Source: Ensifer sp. IC4062 (GTDB lineage Bacteria; Pseudomonadota; Alphaproteobacteria; Rhizobiales; Rhizobiaceae). Taken from it: DNA of 64,000 bases. Positions 16,457 through 25,755 of this stretch are shown in pieces (the first letter of the stretch is position 1; each line of letters starts with the position of its first letter). The translations under genes and the position numbers were made by a program. The notes below the pieces were generated by a model. That model saw only the letters and a list, made by a program, of their open reading frames with translations, was not told the origin of the DNA and searched no databases. The DNA is taken from contig NZ_JADYVD010000032.1 in the NCBI RefSeq assembly GCF_020193575.1, positions 26,697 to 90,696 of the forward strand. Direction: 5' to 3'.

Positions 16457-18160
16457 TTACCCTGATGCGGGTGCGCTGTAGCGGCGGCGCACGGCCTCGG
16501 CGATCCTGTCGCGGCTTTCGGCGGGCGAGAGCGAGCGATCTTCCTCGATCCCTGCGGCTTCCTCCGCCAGCTCCGCATCACCAATGCCTTCCCCGAACCA
16601 TTTCGAGTAGTCGCCGCCCCGCAAGTGATGCTCCCAGGTCTCGTCGTTGATGCCTTCGGCAATCTGCAGGAAGATCGTCAGGTTGTGGGCGCGCAGGTTC
16701 ATTTCCTGCTCCGGACCGCGGAAATAGAAGCTCGCCTCCTCGTCCAGATGGCCTTCGGCAACTTTGCGCGTGTGCCGCTTGCGGACCTGCCGCGGCTTTT
16801 CTACCCGGATTCGCCGCACAGCCGCGCCGCTCGAGCATTGCCAGAAGAGCACTTCGTCGCGCGCCTGCGGCTCGTCAAGACCGTCCGGCGGCGCTTGTCC
16901 GACAGCCGCGCAAACAGCCTCGATCGCCTCGCGCGCCGTCGGACCGAGCGCCACGACGGCGGTGACTGCCGCAAGCACGTCCGGGGAAACGGATTCCGGG
17001 TGAACGGTGATCATGATCATGCCCGAGCGATCGTCCGCAAGAGCGAGCGACGCGCTGTCGCGTGAGGCTGGGGCGAGATGCGCCTGGTCGATGATCAGCC
17101 AGTGCGGCCTGCCTGTCCTGGCACGAAACGCCGACAGGGCCGGCATCAACTCGGAGAAGAACTCCGGATATTCCTCGACTTCCAGGCCGAGCGCGTTGAT
17201 CACGACATTGTCGTCCGGATTGGCGAGGAGTTCCACCACCTCGCTCCCCGTGGGCGGTACCAGACTGCTGCCCACGCTCACCGTACCCTCGAGGCCGTCA
17301 TAGTCGCCTTTCGCGTCGAAAACGCAGAACTGTGAGTGCCGCTCCTGCAGCCGCTCCGAAAGGGCGGCCACCAGCGTCGACTTGCCGCTGCCGGAACGTC
17401 CGGCAATCAGCAGCACATCGCGCGGCCCGATTTCGGCCGCTCCGTCAACGTCCTCGCCGATCGGGATCCGGTGCCGCTCGCTGACGCAGAGCGCATGGTC
17501 GCGCGCGATGATCTCGGCGATCAGTTCCTCGACGCCTTCGCCGCGCGCACCGGCGAGCACGAGGTCGGCGGTATCCTTCAGCGCCGGCAGGGCATTCGCG
17601 ACCGCGGCGCCGCAGCCGGCCGTCCTCAGCAGCGCGTGATCGTTCTCCGCGTCGCCGACAGCCGCGACGTTCAGGAACGAAAGCTGCATCTCCTTGAGTG
17701 CCGATTTGAGCCCGGTCGCCTTGTTGACGCCGGTCGGAAGCACCATCACCGCGCCCTTGTTGAAAATGATCTCGAGCTCGAGCCCGAGTTCGTTGATTGC
17801 TTCGAGGGCCGCAGTTTGATGCGGCTCCCAAGTGGCGACGATGGAGCGCCCCACGGATATGTTGTCGACGCCCTTCTGCCGCAGACGTTCGATGAACTCG
17901 GGCGGCGGTGCAGGCGCGACAGGCTTCTCCTCTTCGCTATCGGGCGAATAGAGCAAGGCGCCGTTTTCGACGACGACCTTGTCGAACAGGTCGGTATGGG
18001 GGAAGACCCGCTTCAGATCCGGCAGCTCGCGCCCGGTGACGAGGAGGAGCTTGCGGCCGGTTTCCTTCAGTCTCTTCAGAGCCTCCAGCGTCTCCTGCCG
18101 AACGACGCCGTCCTCGGCCAGCGTGCCGTCGTAGTCTGTCGCAAGGGCCATCAGATACAT
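16457..18160 (-). CDS. fusion of HAD-IIB phosphatase, P-loop ATPase and a C-terminal conserved domain
   Basis: A 567-residue protein with three parts. Residues 1 to about 215 are a HAD-IIB (Cof/SPP-type) phosphatase: DYDGT at 9-13, VTGR at 41-44, K147 and GDAENDHALL at 169-178. Residues about 245-460 are a P-loop ATPase with Walker A GRSGSGKST (254-262) and Walker B-like HWLIIDQAH (353-361), recalling HerA/DUF87-type ATPases. Residues about 480-567 hold FYFRGPEQEMNLRAHNL and HHLRGGDYSKWF, a region I have seen in HAD-containing proteins but cannot name. A single chain joining sugar-phosphate-type phosphatase and ATPase modules is unusual; the substrate is unknown. It is a single gene with its own promoter region. 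Confidence 0.8.
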   Translation of the reverse strand: MYLMALATDYDGTLAEDGVVRQETLEALKRLKETGRKLLLVTGRELPDLKRVFPHTDLFDKVVVENGALLYSPDSEEEKPVAPAPPPEFIERLRQKGVDNISVGRSIVATWEPHQTAALEAINELGLELEIIFNKGAVMVLPTGVNKATGLKSALKEMQLSFLNVAAVGDAENDHALLRTAGCGAAVANALPALKDTADLVLAGARGEGVEELIAEIIARDHALCVSERHRIPIGEDVDGAAEIGPRDVLLIAGRSGSGKSTLVAALSERLQERHSQFCVFDAKGDYDGLEGTVSVGSSLVPPTGSEVVELLANPDDNVVINALGLEVEEYPEFFSELMPALSAFRARTGRPHWLIIDQAHLAPASRDSASLALADDRSGMIMITVHPESVSPDVLAAVTAVVALGPTAREAIEAVCAAVGQAPPDGLDEPQARDEVLFWQCSSGAAVRRIRVEKPRQVRKRHTRKVAEGHLDEEASFYFRGPEQEMNLRAHNLTIFLQIAEGINDETWEHHLRGGDYSKWFGEGIGDAELAEEAAGIEEDRSLSPAESRDRIAEAVRRRYSAPASG

Positions 18161-18369
18161 TTGCTCGCCGCCTCCGTTGCTGGCGGTGCGCTCGGTTCCT
18201 CCCAGCCGCCGCCGTTGTCATGCGGAGAGAGGAACGTGCAGACCCGGTGCTGGTTCCCCGGCCCTAAGTCCGATTTGTCGAGGAAAACGGGTTATCCCGA
18301 GCGGCCGAATCCTCGCTGCGACAAGCGACAGAACTAGACCACCGCTCCAAATCGCAATGGCATCCGCGC

Positions 18370-18977
18370 TCACGCGTTCCAGCTCGGCCGGCTCCTGACC
18401 CGCTCGTTCCAGCGTTTCACATTCTCAAGCGTGTCCGGGATTTCCATGCCGAAGACCTCCCCCAGCCAGCCGCAGACCCCGGCGGTAATGTCGGCGATCG
18501 AGAAATTCTCGCCGGCGAGAAACGGCCGGCCGTCGGCAAGCTCCCGGTCGAGCCAGGCCCATTTCGTCGGCACCGCCTTTCGCTCGGCCTCCGCGAAGGC
18601 CGGAAACTGCGTGAGGCGATCCTTGAAGAGCTCGTCGGAATGAAGCGGGACATTGCCGATCGTGGCGAAGATCACCAGTTCCGCCCGCCGATTCCACATC
18701 TCGACCTTGGCACGGCTGACGGCGTCGCTGCCGAAGAGCGGCGGCTCGGGATGCGTCTCCTCGAGATAGCGGCAGATCGCCACGCTTTCGGTGATGATCG
18801 TGCCGTCGTCGAGCTCCAGCACCGGGATCTGTCCAAGCGAATTGAGCTTCAGGAATTCCGGTAACTTGTGCTCGCCCTTGGCGAAATCGATGTAAGCCAT
18901 CGGCAGCGTGATGCCCTTTTCCCCATGAAGATGCGCACGCGATACGAGTTCGGCCCCATGCCCTGGTAGAGCTTCAT
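18370..18977 (-). pseudogene. glutathione S-transferase gene with a one-base frameshift near its start
   Basis: From 18900 down to 18370 there is a 176-residue GST lacking the first strand (LGQIPVLELDDG, TESVAICRYLEE, FSIADITAGV). Upstream, in another frame, the ATG at 18977 starts MKLYQGMGPNSYRVRIFMG, a normal GST N-terminus. The two frames join if one C is added to the run at 18921-18924; the sequence would then read GEKGITLPMAYIDF. So either the gene has lost one base and is broken, or the sequence has an error in a homopolymer. Translation from the ATG at 18900 would give a domain without its glutathione-site strand. Confidence 0.8.
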
Positions 18978-19113
18978 TGTTTCCTCCCTTGTTGCTTCCT
19001 TCCGCTTAGCCTCTCAGATATGCTTGTGAAAAGCAACCAGTTTTCTTTTTTATCTGGTTTTATTCGGTGTCCACGTTTGCGAACGCCCCTGCGATGCGAC
19101 GCCTGCCCAACCT

Positions 19114-19292
19114 CCCTCACTCCTGTGCTTGTCACAGGAGTCCAGCCACGGCGCGTCCGCGCCGTGAATGACCCGCTTTCAGCATGTGTGACGGCGCAGG
19201 AAATAACGGCCAACCCACCGCCGCCCCTACGGAGTCTCCTGCGCCCAAGGACTTGGGCGCGCTGGATTCCTGTGACGAGCACAGGAATGAGG
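19114..19292. repeat. family B element with 32-bp inverted ends
   Basis: A 179-bp element bounded by CCTCACTCCTGTGCTTGTCA... (19114-19145) and its near-perfect reverse complement (19261-19292). Inside the left end is the hairpin GGCGCGTCCGCGCC followed by GTGAATGAC; inside the right end is GCGCCCAAGGACTTGGGCGC. It shares its ends and left core with 51718-51923 and has no reading frame. It looks like a MITE or a paired palindromic element. Confidence 0.8.
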
Positions 19293-19332
19293 TGCGCATG
19301 ATCAGCCGACCGCGACCGCCGCCCCACCCACC

Positions 19333-20373
19333 TCAAAGCCGCCAACCGCTCGCAACCACAAACGGCACCGTCTGTCCCTCGGCGATCGCCACGCTACTGT
19401 AAGCCTTCAGCCGCTGGCCATCGCCAAGCGCAAGGTCGAGCGTGAAGCGTTCGCCTTCGAAGACGCACGACATGACCCGCATGAGAATACCGTCGGTGCC
19501 ACGGTGGACCTGTTCCGGCCTAACCAGTACGTCGGCGAGCGGCCCACCAGTCCCGCCACTCGCATCGCGCGACCCAAACGCCTCGCGCAGCACCGGCCAG
19601 CCGAGCTGTCTTTCACCACTCTCCGCCAGCGGCAGCCGCAGGATGCTGCCGCGGCCGATCAGCCCGCCGACGACGCGGCCCTCGGGCCTCGCATAAATCT
19701 CCGCCGGCGGCGCCACCTGCAGAAGCCTGCCTTCCGACATCACCACGACGTCGGTCGCGAGCGCCATCGCCTCGGCCTGGTCGTGGGTGACATAGACCAT
19801 GGTGGCGCCGGAGCGCTCGTGGAAGGCGCGGAACGTCTCCTCCATCGCTTTCCTCAGATGCTGGTCGAGATTGGCGAGCGGCTCGTCGAGCAGCACGACA
19901 TCCGGCTGGGTGACGAGGCAGCGGGCGAGCGCCACCCGCTGGCGCTGGCCGCCGGAAAGCGCCGACGGCCGACGCTCGGCAAAGTCGGTGAGTTTGACGA
20001 GTGACAGCGCATCGCCCACGAGCTTCTGCCAGGCGGCACCGGAAATGCCCCTCACCTTCAAGGGATAGCCGACATTCTCCGCGACGGTCATGTGCGGCCA
20101 GAGCGCGTAGGACTGGAACACCATCGCCATGTTGCGCTTTTCCGGCGGCAGCGCGCGCTCGGCATCCGAAAGCCGCCGCCCGCCATAGAAGATCGAGCCG
20201 TCGCTCGGCTGCTCGAAGCCGGCGATCATGCGGAGCACCGTCGTCTTGCCGCAGCCGGAGGGGCCGAGGAGCGCGAGGAAGGCCTGTCTGCGCAGCGACA
20301 GTGAGACGTCCGCCACCGCCGGCCGGCCACCACCGAAATCCTTGGTGAGATGATTGAGGATCAGTTGCGCCAT
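19333..20373 (-). CDS. ABC importer ATP-binding protein (FbpC/PotA type)
   Basis: A 346-residue ATPase of an ABC importer. Walker A GPSGCGKT at 37-44, Q-loop Q87 in VFQSYALWPH, signature [13 protein letters not shown] at 139-151, Walker B VVLLDEPLANLD and the H-loop histidine in YVTHDQAEAM are all present. The C-terminal 110 residues form the TOBE-type domain of the iron/spermidine/maltose ATPase branch. Its start overlaps the permease stop by 13 nt, so the two are translationally coupled. With the permease and binding protein upstream it completes an importer. Confidence 0.93.
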   Translation of the reverse strand: MAQLILNHLTKDFGGGRPAVADVSLSLRRQAFLALLGPSGCGKTTVLRMIAGFEQPSDGSIFYGGRRLSDAERALPPEKRNMAMVFQSYALWPHMTVAENVGYPLKVRGISGAAWQKLVGDALSLVKLTDFAERRPSALSGGQRQRVALARCLVTQPDVVLLDEPLANLDQHLRKAMEETFRAFHERSGATMVYVTHDQAEAMALATDVVVMSEGRLLQVAPPAEIYARPEGRVVGGLIGRGSILRLPLAESGERQLGWPVLREAFGSRDASGGTGGPLADVLVRPEQVHRGTDGILMRVMSCVFEGERFTLDLALGDGQRLKAYSSVAIAEGQTVPFVVASGWRL

Positions 20374-22127
20374 GGCAGCACGCCCTCCGGCAGGTACTTT
20401 GCGAAAAATTCGAGCGCCGCCATCAGCGCGATCACCAGGACCACGACGAGCACCGAGAGCGCCGAGGCGAGATCGGACGAGCCGCTGTCATCGAGATTGA
20501 AGATCGCGACGCCGAGCGTCTGCGTCCCCGCCGACCAAAGCAGCGCCGAAACCGTCAACTCGTTCGCCGCGATCAGGAAGACGAGGATGACAGACGCCCC
20601 GGCCGCCGGCGCAATCAGCGGCAGCAGCACGTCGCGCATGCGGCGGGAAAAGCCCGCCCCGGCAAGCCGCGCCGCCTCCTCGAGCGAGGGGTCTAACTGG
20701 AGAAACGCGCTCAGCACCGGCTTCAGGCTGACGGCGAGGAAGGAGGAGAAATAGGCGGCAAGGATGATCCAGATCGTGCCGTAGAGGGAGACGCCGACGA
20801 CCGGCAGCGGTGCGGCGAAGGTGAGGATGAAGGCGACGGCGAGGACGATGCCGGGCAGCGCATAGGGAACCTCGATCAGGATCGCGATGAGGTTGGCAAG
20901 CGCTCCGTTCCGCCGCGTCATGAGATACGCGGCCGGCACGGTGACGACGAGCAGACCGAGGGCGGCGGCCGAGGCGAGGAAGAGAGAATTTTTGAGCGCC
21001 GTCAGCGTGATCGATTGGCGGAAGAGGATTTCGCCATAGGCGCTGAGCGATACGGTCTTGAAATTGAGCGGCACGCCATAGGCCGGCACCAGCGAGCTTG
21101 CGACGAGCGCGAGCAGCGGCGCGACCAGCACCAGCGCCAGCACGGCCCACAGCAGCGCCTCGAGAGCGATGCGAAAGCGCCCGAGCGCGAAGGCGGCGCG
21201 CACGCCGGAATGGCCGATCAGGCGATAATCGCGGCCGGAGAGCGCCCGCTGCTGCACGATGAGCCCGCCTGCGGAGATCGCCGCGATCAGCGTCGAGATC
21301 AGCGCGACCTCGCCGAAGGTGTCGGCGCCGAAACTTGCGAGCCGGCTGAAGATCAGCGTCGGTAGCGTCTCGATCCCGGCGGGAATGCCGAGGATCGCCG
21401 GAATGCCGAAATTGCCGATGCCGGAGACGAAGGCGATCGCCCCGCCGGCAATCAGCCCCGGAGTAGCCAGCGGCAACACGATATCACGGAAGACGCGGAA
21501 CGGCCCCGCGCCCGCAAGCCGCGCCGCCTCGATGCCGTCGCGCGGGCTTGCGGCGAGCCCGGCTTTGAGCGCCAGGAAGACGAGCGGCGCATGCTGCACG
21601 CCCAAAAGAAGCGCGATGCCGGAAAGCGAATAGAGCGGCTGCGGACTGCCGAGCGGCGGCGCGAGCCCCAGCGTCTTCAAAAGCGGGCTTGCCGGCCCCG
21701 ACATCTCCACCCAGGCAAGCGCGGTCACCTGCGGCGGGATCATCATCGGCAGCATGAAGGCGAAGCTTAAGACCAGCTTGCCCCTGATGTCGGTGAGCGC
21801 CACCGCGAAGGCGAAGAGCGAACCGAGGGCGAGCGAGACGACCATGCCGCCCGTGGCGGTGACAAGTGTGTTGCGGAGTGCCGCAAAGGTCGCCGCCTCG
21901 AAGATCAGCCGCGCCGCCTCACCGCCGACAAGCCCGCTCAAGCCCGCAACGCCCAAGCGGGCAAGCGGCAGCACCGAGAGCAAGAGCACCGCACAAAGCA
22001 CGAAGGGCAGCAGCCAGGCCGGCTCGCCAGACGCCACCCGCCGCTTGCGCGCGCGGAAGCCCCGCCCTGCCCCGGCGCCATGCGGCGGCATCGCCTTGCG
22101 GGAAGAATCTTCCGTAACGTGAGGCAT
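20361..22127 (-). CDS. ABC importer permease, fused two-module type (FbpB-like)
   Basis: An inner-membrane permease with about twelve hydrophobic helices and two copies of the ABC-permease EAA loop: EAARLAGAGPFRVFRDIVLP in the first half and EEAARLAGAGFSRRMRDVLLP in the second. This duplicated form is typical of FbpB/ThiP-like importers. The start is uncertain: the frame is open back to an ATG at 22376, but 22128-22376 codes a Pro/Arg-rich stretch over a GC-rich hairpin. I use the ATG at 22127, which gives 588 residues, close to the family size; 22091 is another option. It follows the binding-protein gene. Confidence 0.85.
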   Translation of the reverse strand: MPHVTEDSSRKAMPPHGAGAGRGFRARKRRVASGEPAWLLPFVLCAVLLLSVLPLARLGVAGLSGLVGGEAARLIFEAATFAALRNTLVTATGGMVVSLALGSLFAFAVALTDIRGKLVLSFAFMLPMMIPPQVTALAWVEMSGPASPLLKTLGLAPPLGSPQPLYSLSGIALLLGVQHAPLVFLALKAGLAASPRDGIEAARLAGAGPFRVFRDIVLPLATPGLIAGGAIAFVSGIGNFGIPAILGIPAGIETLPTLIFSRLASFGADTFGEVALISTLIAAISAGGLIVQQRALSGRDYRLIGHSGVRAAFALGRFRIALEALLWAVLALVLVAPLLALVASSLVPAYGVPLNFKTVSLSAYGEILFRQSITLTALKNSLFLASAAALGLLVVTVPAAYLMTRRNGALANLIAILIEVPYALPGIVLAVAFILTFAAPLPVVGVSLYGTIWIILAAYFSSFLAVSLKPVLSAFLQLDPSLEEAARLAGAGFSRRMRDVLLPLIAPAAGASVILVFLIAANELTVSALLWSAGTQTLGVAIFNLDDSGSSDLASALSVLVVVLVIALMAALEFFAKYLPEGVLPWRN

Positions 22128-22383
22128 CGCCGGCAACTTGACGCCGCGTAACGCGCGCGTCAGTTCGCCGGGCAGTTTTGCGGGAGCCGTTTGGGGAGGC
22201 CGGCTTTCCGCCGCCTCCCCGCCGCCGAAGAGAAACCGCAATGGGCCAAAGCGCCGCGCCCGCGACAGAAGGCGTCGAGGCGGCCCCGGGAGTTTCAGCC
22301 CGGAGCCGCCTTCCGCGTCAGATTCCACCGGAGCGCTCGCGCGCCGGCTGCGGGCGATCTCGTCCGCTCGCGTCATGAGGCGA

Positions 22384-23364
22384 TCAGTTCGTCCCGAAAA
22401 TGCCGGAGAAAGTCTTGAGGTCACTTTCCGAATTCTTGACCGCCGCGGCGGCATCGACCGGCAGCACCTTGATCGTCTCGCGGGCCGGATAGCCTTCCGG
22501 CAGCGCCACGCCGTTGCGGGCCGGGATATAGCCCATCTTCACCGCAACCTTCTGGCCTTCCTCGGAGATGAGGAAGTCGACGAACTTCTTCGCGGCATCG
22601 ACGTTCTTTGCGGTCTGCAGGATGCCGACCGGCTCGGTGACGGCGGAAACGCCCTCGGCCGGGAAGACGAATTCCACCGGCGCGCCCTTGGCCTTCTCGC
22701 GGATCGCCATGAAATCGACGAGCATGCCATAGGCCTTCTCGCCGGTCGCAACCGCCTTCAACACGCCGCCATTGCCGCCGGCGGCCGTCGCGCCGTTTTC
22801 GGCAAGCGCCGTGTAATAGTCCCAGCCGAGGCCGGGAATGGCGGCGAGCGTCTCGGCATGGATCAGCGCAGCACCAGAGGTAAGCGGGCTCGGCATGGTG
22901 ACGAGGCCCTTCGCCTCGGGCTTCACGAGATCCTGCCAGCCTTCCGGCTTCATCGCGGCAGAGGTGTTGTAGACGATGCCTGTCGTGATCATCTTGGTCG
23001 AGTAATAGGCGCCGTCCGCATCATAAAGCGCGGCATCATAGCCCGCCGCCTCAGGCGACTTGTAAGGCAGCAGATGCCCGCCCTCCTTCAGCCGCTGCAT
23101 CGTCACCGTGTCGGCGATCAAGAGCACGTCCGCCACCGGATTGCCCGCCTCGATCTCCGCCATCAGCTTGGCCATGATCTTCGTCGTCCCCTCGCGCACC
23201 CACTCGACCTCGACGCCCGGGTTCGCCGCCTTGAACGCATCCACCGTCGCCTGCGCATCCTCGTTAGGCTGGCTGGTGTAAAGCACCAGGCTTTCGGCAT
23301 AGGCCGCGGTGGACATGAGGCCAGCGATGAGCGCGGCGGTGACAGCGGAGAGAAGCGTTTTCAT
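22384..23364 (-). CDS. ABC importer periplasmic binding protein (FbpA/AfuA-like)
   Basis: A 326-residue extracellular solute-binding protein. A signal peptide ends near AAYA-ES, then LVLYTSQPNEDAQATVDAF begins the mature domain, as in ferric-ion and related binding proteins. Conserved stretches include VEWVREGTTKIMAKL, GIVYNTSAAMKP, GNGGVLKAVATGEKAYG and AVTEPVGILQTAKN. The branch includes Fe(III), thiamine and phosphonate binders. The iron-coordinating tyrosine pair cannot be assigned safely, so iron is a guess from architecture. It is the first gene of a three-gene operon with permease and ATPase. Confidence 0.88.
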   Translation of the reverse strand: MKTLLSAVTAALIAGLMSTAAYAESLVLYTSQPNEDAQATVDAFKAANPGVEVEWVREGTTKIMAKLMAEIEAGNPVADVLLIADTVTMQRLKEGGHLLPYKSPEAAGYDAALYDADGAYYSTKMITTGIVYNTSAAMKPEGWQDLVKPEAKGLVTMPSPLTSGAALIHAETLAAIPGLGWDYYTALAENGATAAGGNGGVLKAVATGEKAYGMLVDFMAIREKAKGAPVEFVFPAEGVSAVTEPVGILQTAKNVDAAKKFVDFLISEEGQKVAVKMGYIPARNGVALPEGYPARETIKVLPVDAAAAVKNSESDLKTFSGIFGTN

Positions 23365-23488
23365 GGGTTTGCCCTCGGTGGGTGAAAGATGGCGCCGAGG
23401 GATAGAGCGGGTGTTTTACAGGGGTGTGACAGGGGGTAGAGAGTCAAAGTCAGCTTTGCGCCATTGCGGTCATCGACACTCCATCGTC

Positions 23489-24112
23489 CTATGGCAGTAA
23501 TCGACCGACGTGCTGAAAGACTAAATGGGCATAACTTTGAGCCAATTGCTCACCAGCGTCCCAGAAGTCTGACTCGTCCAGATAGCCGCCATCGATCAGC
23601 ATAAGTACGTCGCTGCGATCTTTCACTAATTCGGGATGGTCAAGTCGCAGATGTTTGATCATATTTAAGGCTCCACCGTCGCCGTCAATCGTCGGCTCGA
23701 TAGAACCATTCAGCATCAAGCGAAATCTTTGAGTGCAATTCGGATACGTTGGGTGAACGTGCTGGTCCTCATCGAACCAATCGGCTTTTTTCGCCCCACA
23801 CGTCTGCGAAGGCTTGCCATGTTCATCTTTCTGACCACAACTCAGAAAAAGGTTCGAATACGTGGTCGAGAGAGCGTTGTAATGCCTTTGAGGACGGAAA
23901 TGTTCTATGTGGTAAGTTTCTCCGGGTCGAGCCAAGTCGAGGCGGCGTCCGCAATATACGCATAAACCACGCTGCTCAACGAACAGGCATGATCTAACCT
24001 CATCCCTCACGTCCTTACGGTCAAACGGATAAGCTGGCTGCCAATCTGGACTAGCGTCATCCAGCCAAGCCAGTAGCGTTGGAGGAGTAGGACCTTTTCG
24101 ACTGCCCTTCAT
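23489..24112 (-). CDS. ptuB: HNH nuclease, Septu component PtuB (TIGR02646-like)
   Basis: A 207-residue nuclease-type protein. The HNH/zinc core is clear: CVYC (C51, C54), YHIEHFRPQ (H68, E70, H71), TYSNLFLSC (N87, C92) and TCG (C105). This order, with IEHFRP and the NL-SC segment, is that of the TIGR02646 family, which includes PtuB of Septu anti-phage systems. Its ATG overlaps the stop of the upstream ATPase gene (ATGA at 24109-24112), so the two are made together. Base composition is visibly more AT-rich than the flanking genes. In known type I Septu the HNH partner cuts DNA when the ATPase is triggered. Confidence 0.85.
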   Translation of the reverse strand: MKGSRKGPTPPTLLAWLDDASPDWQPAYPFDRKDVRDEVRSCLFVEQRGLCVYCGRRLDLARPGETYHIEHFRPQRHYNALSTTYSNLFLSCGQKDEHGKPSQTCGAKKADWFDEDQHVHPTYPNCTQRFRLMLNGSIEPTIDGDGGALNMIKHLRLDHPELVKDRSDVLMLIDGGYLDESDFWDAGEQLAQSYAHLVFQHVGRLLP

Positions 24113-25359
24113 GCCGGAGCGCGCAGCGCTTTCAACCGCTTACGGAGTACCAGCAGTTCCGGAGGATCGCCCTCGACTTCAGACAAAATCATTTCAAGCA
24201 AACGAGTGGCCTTCGCTTCGTCTTTCTCATCAACCGCTACATTGAAAGAATCTATGAGCCTATCAATTTCTGGATATCGCTCGTGAGACTCAAAAACGCC
24301 CTCTAAAAGGTAGTTGCTCGTCTGCCCTTTTGTTCTAAGCGGTTGACTGACCTCGATGTCATGGCCATTCCGCGTCAGCATGCGAACGTGGTGGCTTTCA
24401 ACAGAAGAAATTACCTGTGGGGAGTGGGTCGTGACGATGAACTGGCAAGACTTAAAAACACGAGCAAGCGTCGCAATGATCTTGCTTTGCCATGAGGGGT
24501 GAAGATTAAGTTCAATCTCGTCGATCAAAATGACCCCGGCTATTTGGTCGATTGTAGCCTCTGGCTTAGAAAGTTGGAGGCGTCGAGCAAGGTCAGCAAG
24601 TAATATAATGAATGACCTCTCACCGGTAGACAACGAGCTGACGTGAATTCTTGCTCCGTCCTGCCTTCGAAAATACAACCCCTCGGGGTCCCCAGTAGAT
24701 GAGTATTCCAGTCCAACAAACCCGTCAATTTCCTTGATCAGATCACGAACGGCTTGGAGCTGTGGATCACGGTAGTTTCGATCAACATCCCGGACACGGC
24801 GCGCTTCTTCAGCATCTCGTTTATCCCACCAACTTTCCAACTGAGAAATTGCCCTGAGGGGACCGAAGAGGGAGGTCGTCGGATCAGCTCCTCGGCGAAT
24901 GCCTAAGTTTCTATCGTCATCAAACCCGCGATCTTGCCTATAGTATAGGAGAAGAACATCCTTTTCCGAAGAAAAAGTCTGATTCAAAACAAAGTTCCGA
25001 ACTTGTTCAAAAGTCCCCTTCTCCCCTCTAAAATGCAACTCTTCACTAAGTCGCAAATCAAGTCGCAATGGTACTTCTGAGCCAATAGCATCCTCAAGAA
25101 TGAATTCTAACTGTAATTCGTAATCATCCTGACCAATTCTTCTATCGCTCAGCTTAATTACACCCGGCGGGAAAGATGGCTTAACTCTCTCGCGATACCA
25201 TGTACTGTGAAGTTGAAAAAGCATTAAAGCCAATGCATCGAGTATCGACGATTTACCCAGTCCATTTCGTCCGACGATGATCGTCATGCGTGGATCAAGC
25301 GTCACGTTAAGATGTGGAATTCCTCGGAAGTTATCCAAGGTGATCGCGGATACTCTCAT
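24109..25359 (-). CDS. ptuA: AAA/ABC-type ATPase, Septu component PtuA
   Basis: A 416-residue SMC/ABC-like ATPase. Walker A GRNGLGKSS is at 30-38, the signature LSTGERSF at 243-250, Walker B VILIDE at 276-281 followed by ELNLHPSW, and the TTHSPQVISS switch at 310-319. Opening with MRVSAITLDNFRGI is typical of this group (PtuA, RecF, OLD-like). With the overlapping HNH gene it forms the two-gene Septu arrangement. The start is the ATG at 25359, not the TTG/ATG-like codons upstream, because GGAGGCAGGA stands just before it. It is probably driven from the 396-nt divergent region shared with the HEPN-like gene. Confidence 0.85.
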   Translation of the reverse strand: MRVSAITLDNFRGIPHLNVTLDPRMTIIVGRNGLGKSSILDALALMLFQLHSTWYRERVKPSFPPGVIKLSDRRIGQDDYELQLEFILEDAIGSEVPLRLDLRLSEELHFRGEKGTFEQVRNFVLNQTFSSEKDVLLLYYRQDRGFDDDRNLGIRRGADPTTSLFGPLRAISQLESWWDKRDAEEARRVRDVDRNYRDPQLQAVRDLIKEIDGFVGLEYSSTGDPEGLYFRRQDGARIHVSSLSTGERSFIILLADLARRLQLSKPEATIDQIAGVILIDEIELNLHPSWQSKIIATLARVFKSCQFIVTTHSPQVISSVESHHVRMLTRNGHDIEVSQPLRTKGQTSNYLLEGVFESHERYPEIDRLIDSFNVAVDEKDEAKATRLLEMILSEVEGDPPELLVLRKRLKALRAPA

Positions 25360-25755
25360 TCCTGCCTCCAAGCCTTGGCCGCGGGTATTGGAACTTACAA
25401 ACGAACAACATCCCTAAAGTCGATATTTCTGCAGAACGCAACATCTCGTGATCGTCGGCGTCGTCAATTTTGAAACTGCCTAAACTCCAAGCCTAGCAGA
25501 AATCAAGACCCATGCGGCAGTCTGGCCTAAACAGACCTTTCTGGGAGAAGCCGATGCGCTAATCCTTTAGGCTAATCCTTTAGAAGGTGTTGGATTGAGC
25601 GAGAGTCCGCTTGGGGCCAATGCGGACCTTGCTACTGGAAGCCGCGAAGGTCGCGATCCGACCCAAAGCGGCCACTCTCTTCTCGGGTTTGAGCTAGATT
25701 TCGATCATGCTTGAGCTTGATCATTCTTTCTGACATTCGATGGAGGAGGATCCCT
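25360..25755. other. 396-nt divergent intergenic region of the defence island
   Basis: No gene is seen. It holds a tandem 13-bp direct repeat GCTAATCCTTTAG (25558-25570 and 25571-25583) and a long hairpin at 25601-25679. Promoters for ptuAB and for the HEPN-like gene must lie here. Confidence 0.6.
25601..25679. ncRNA. possible structured RNA or long hairpin
   Basis: Outer arms GAGAGTCCGCTTGGG (25601-25615) and CCCAAAGCGGCCACTCTC (25662-25679) pair with small bulges, and inner arms GACCTT / AAGGTC (about 25625-25630 and 25647-25652) pair below. The outer pairing could be an extended stem-loop RNA, a decayed repeat or an operator. Its nature is open. Confidence 0.25.

Noticed and set aside
22128..22376. 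N-terminal extension of the ABC permease from ATG 22376
   Set aside because: It codes a Pro/Arg-rich segment over a GC-rich hairpin and the family does not carry such an extension; it cannot be excluded entirely because no later start has a good SD.
25558..25583. Tandem 13-bp repeat as a CRISPR fragment
   Set aside because: Only two units, directly adjacent, with no spacer; no cas genes are in the window.
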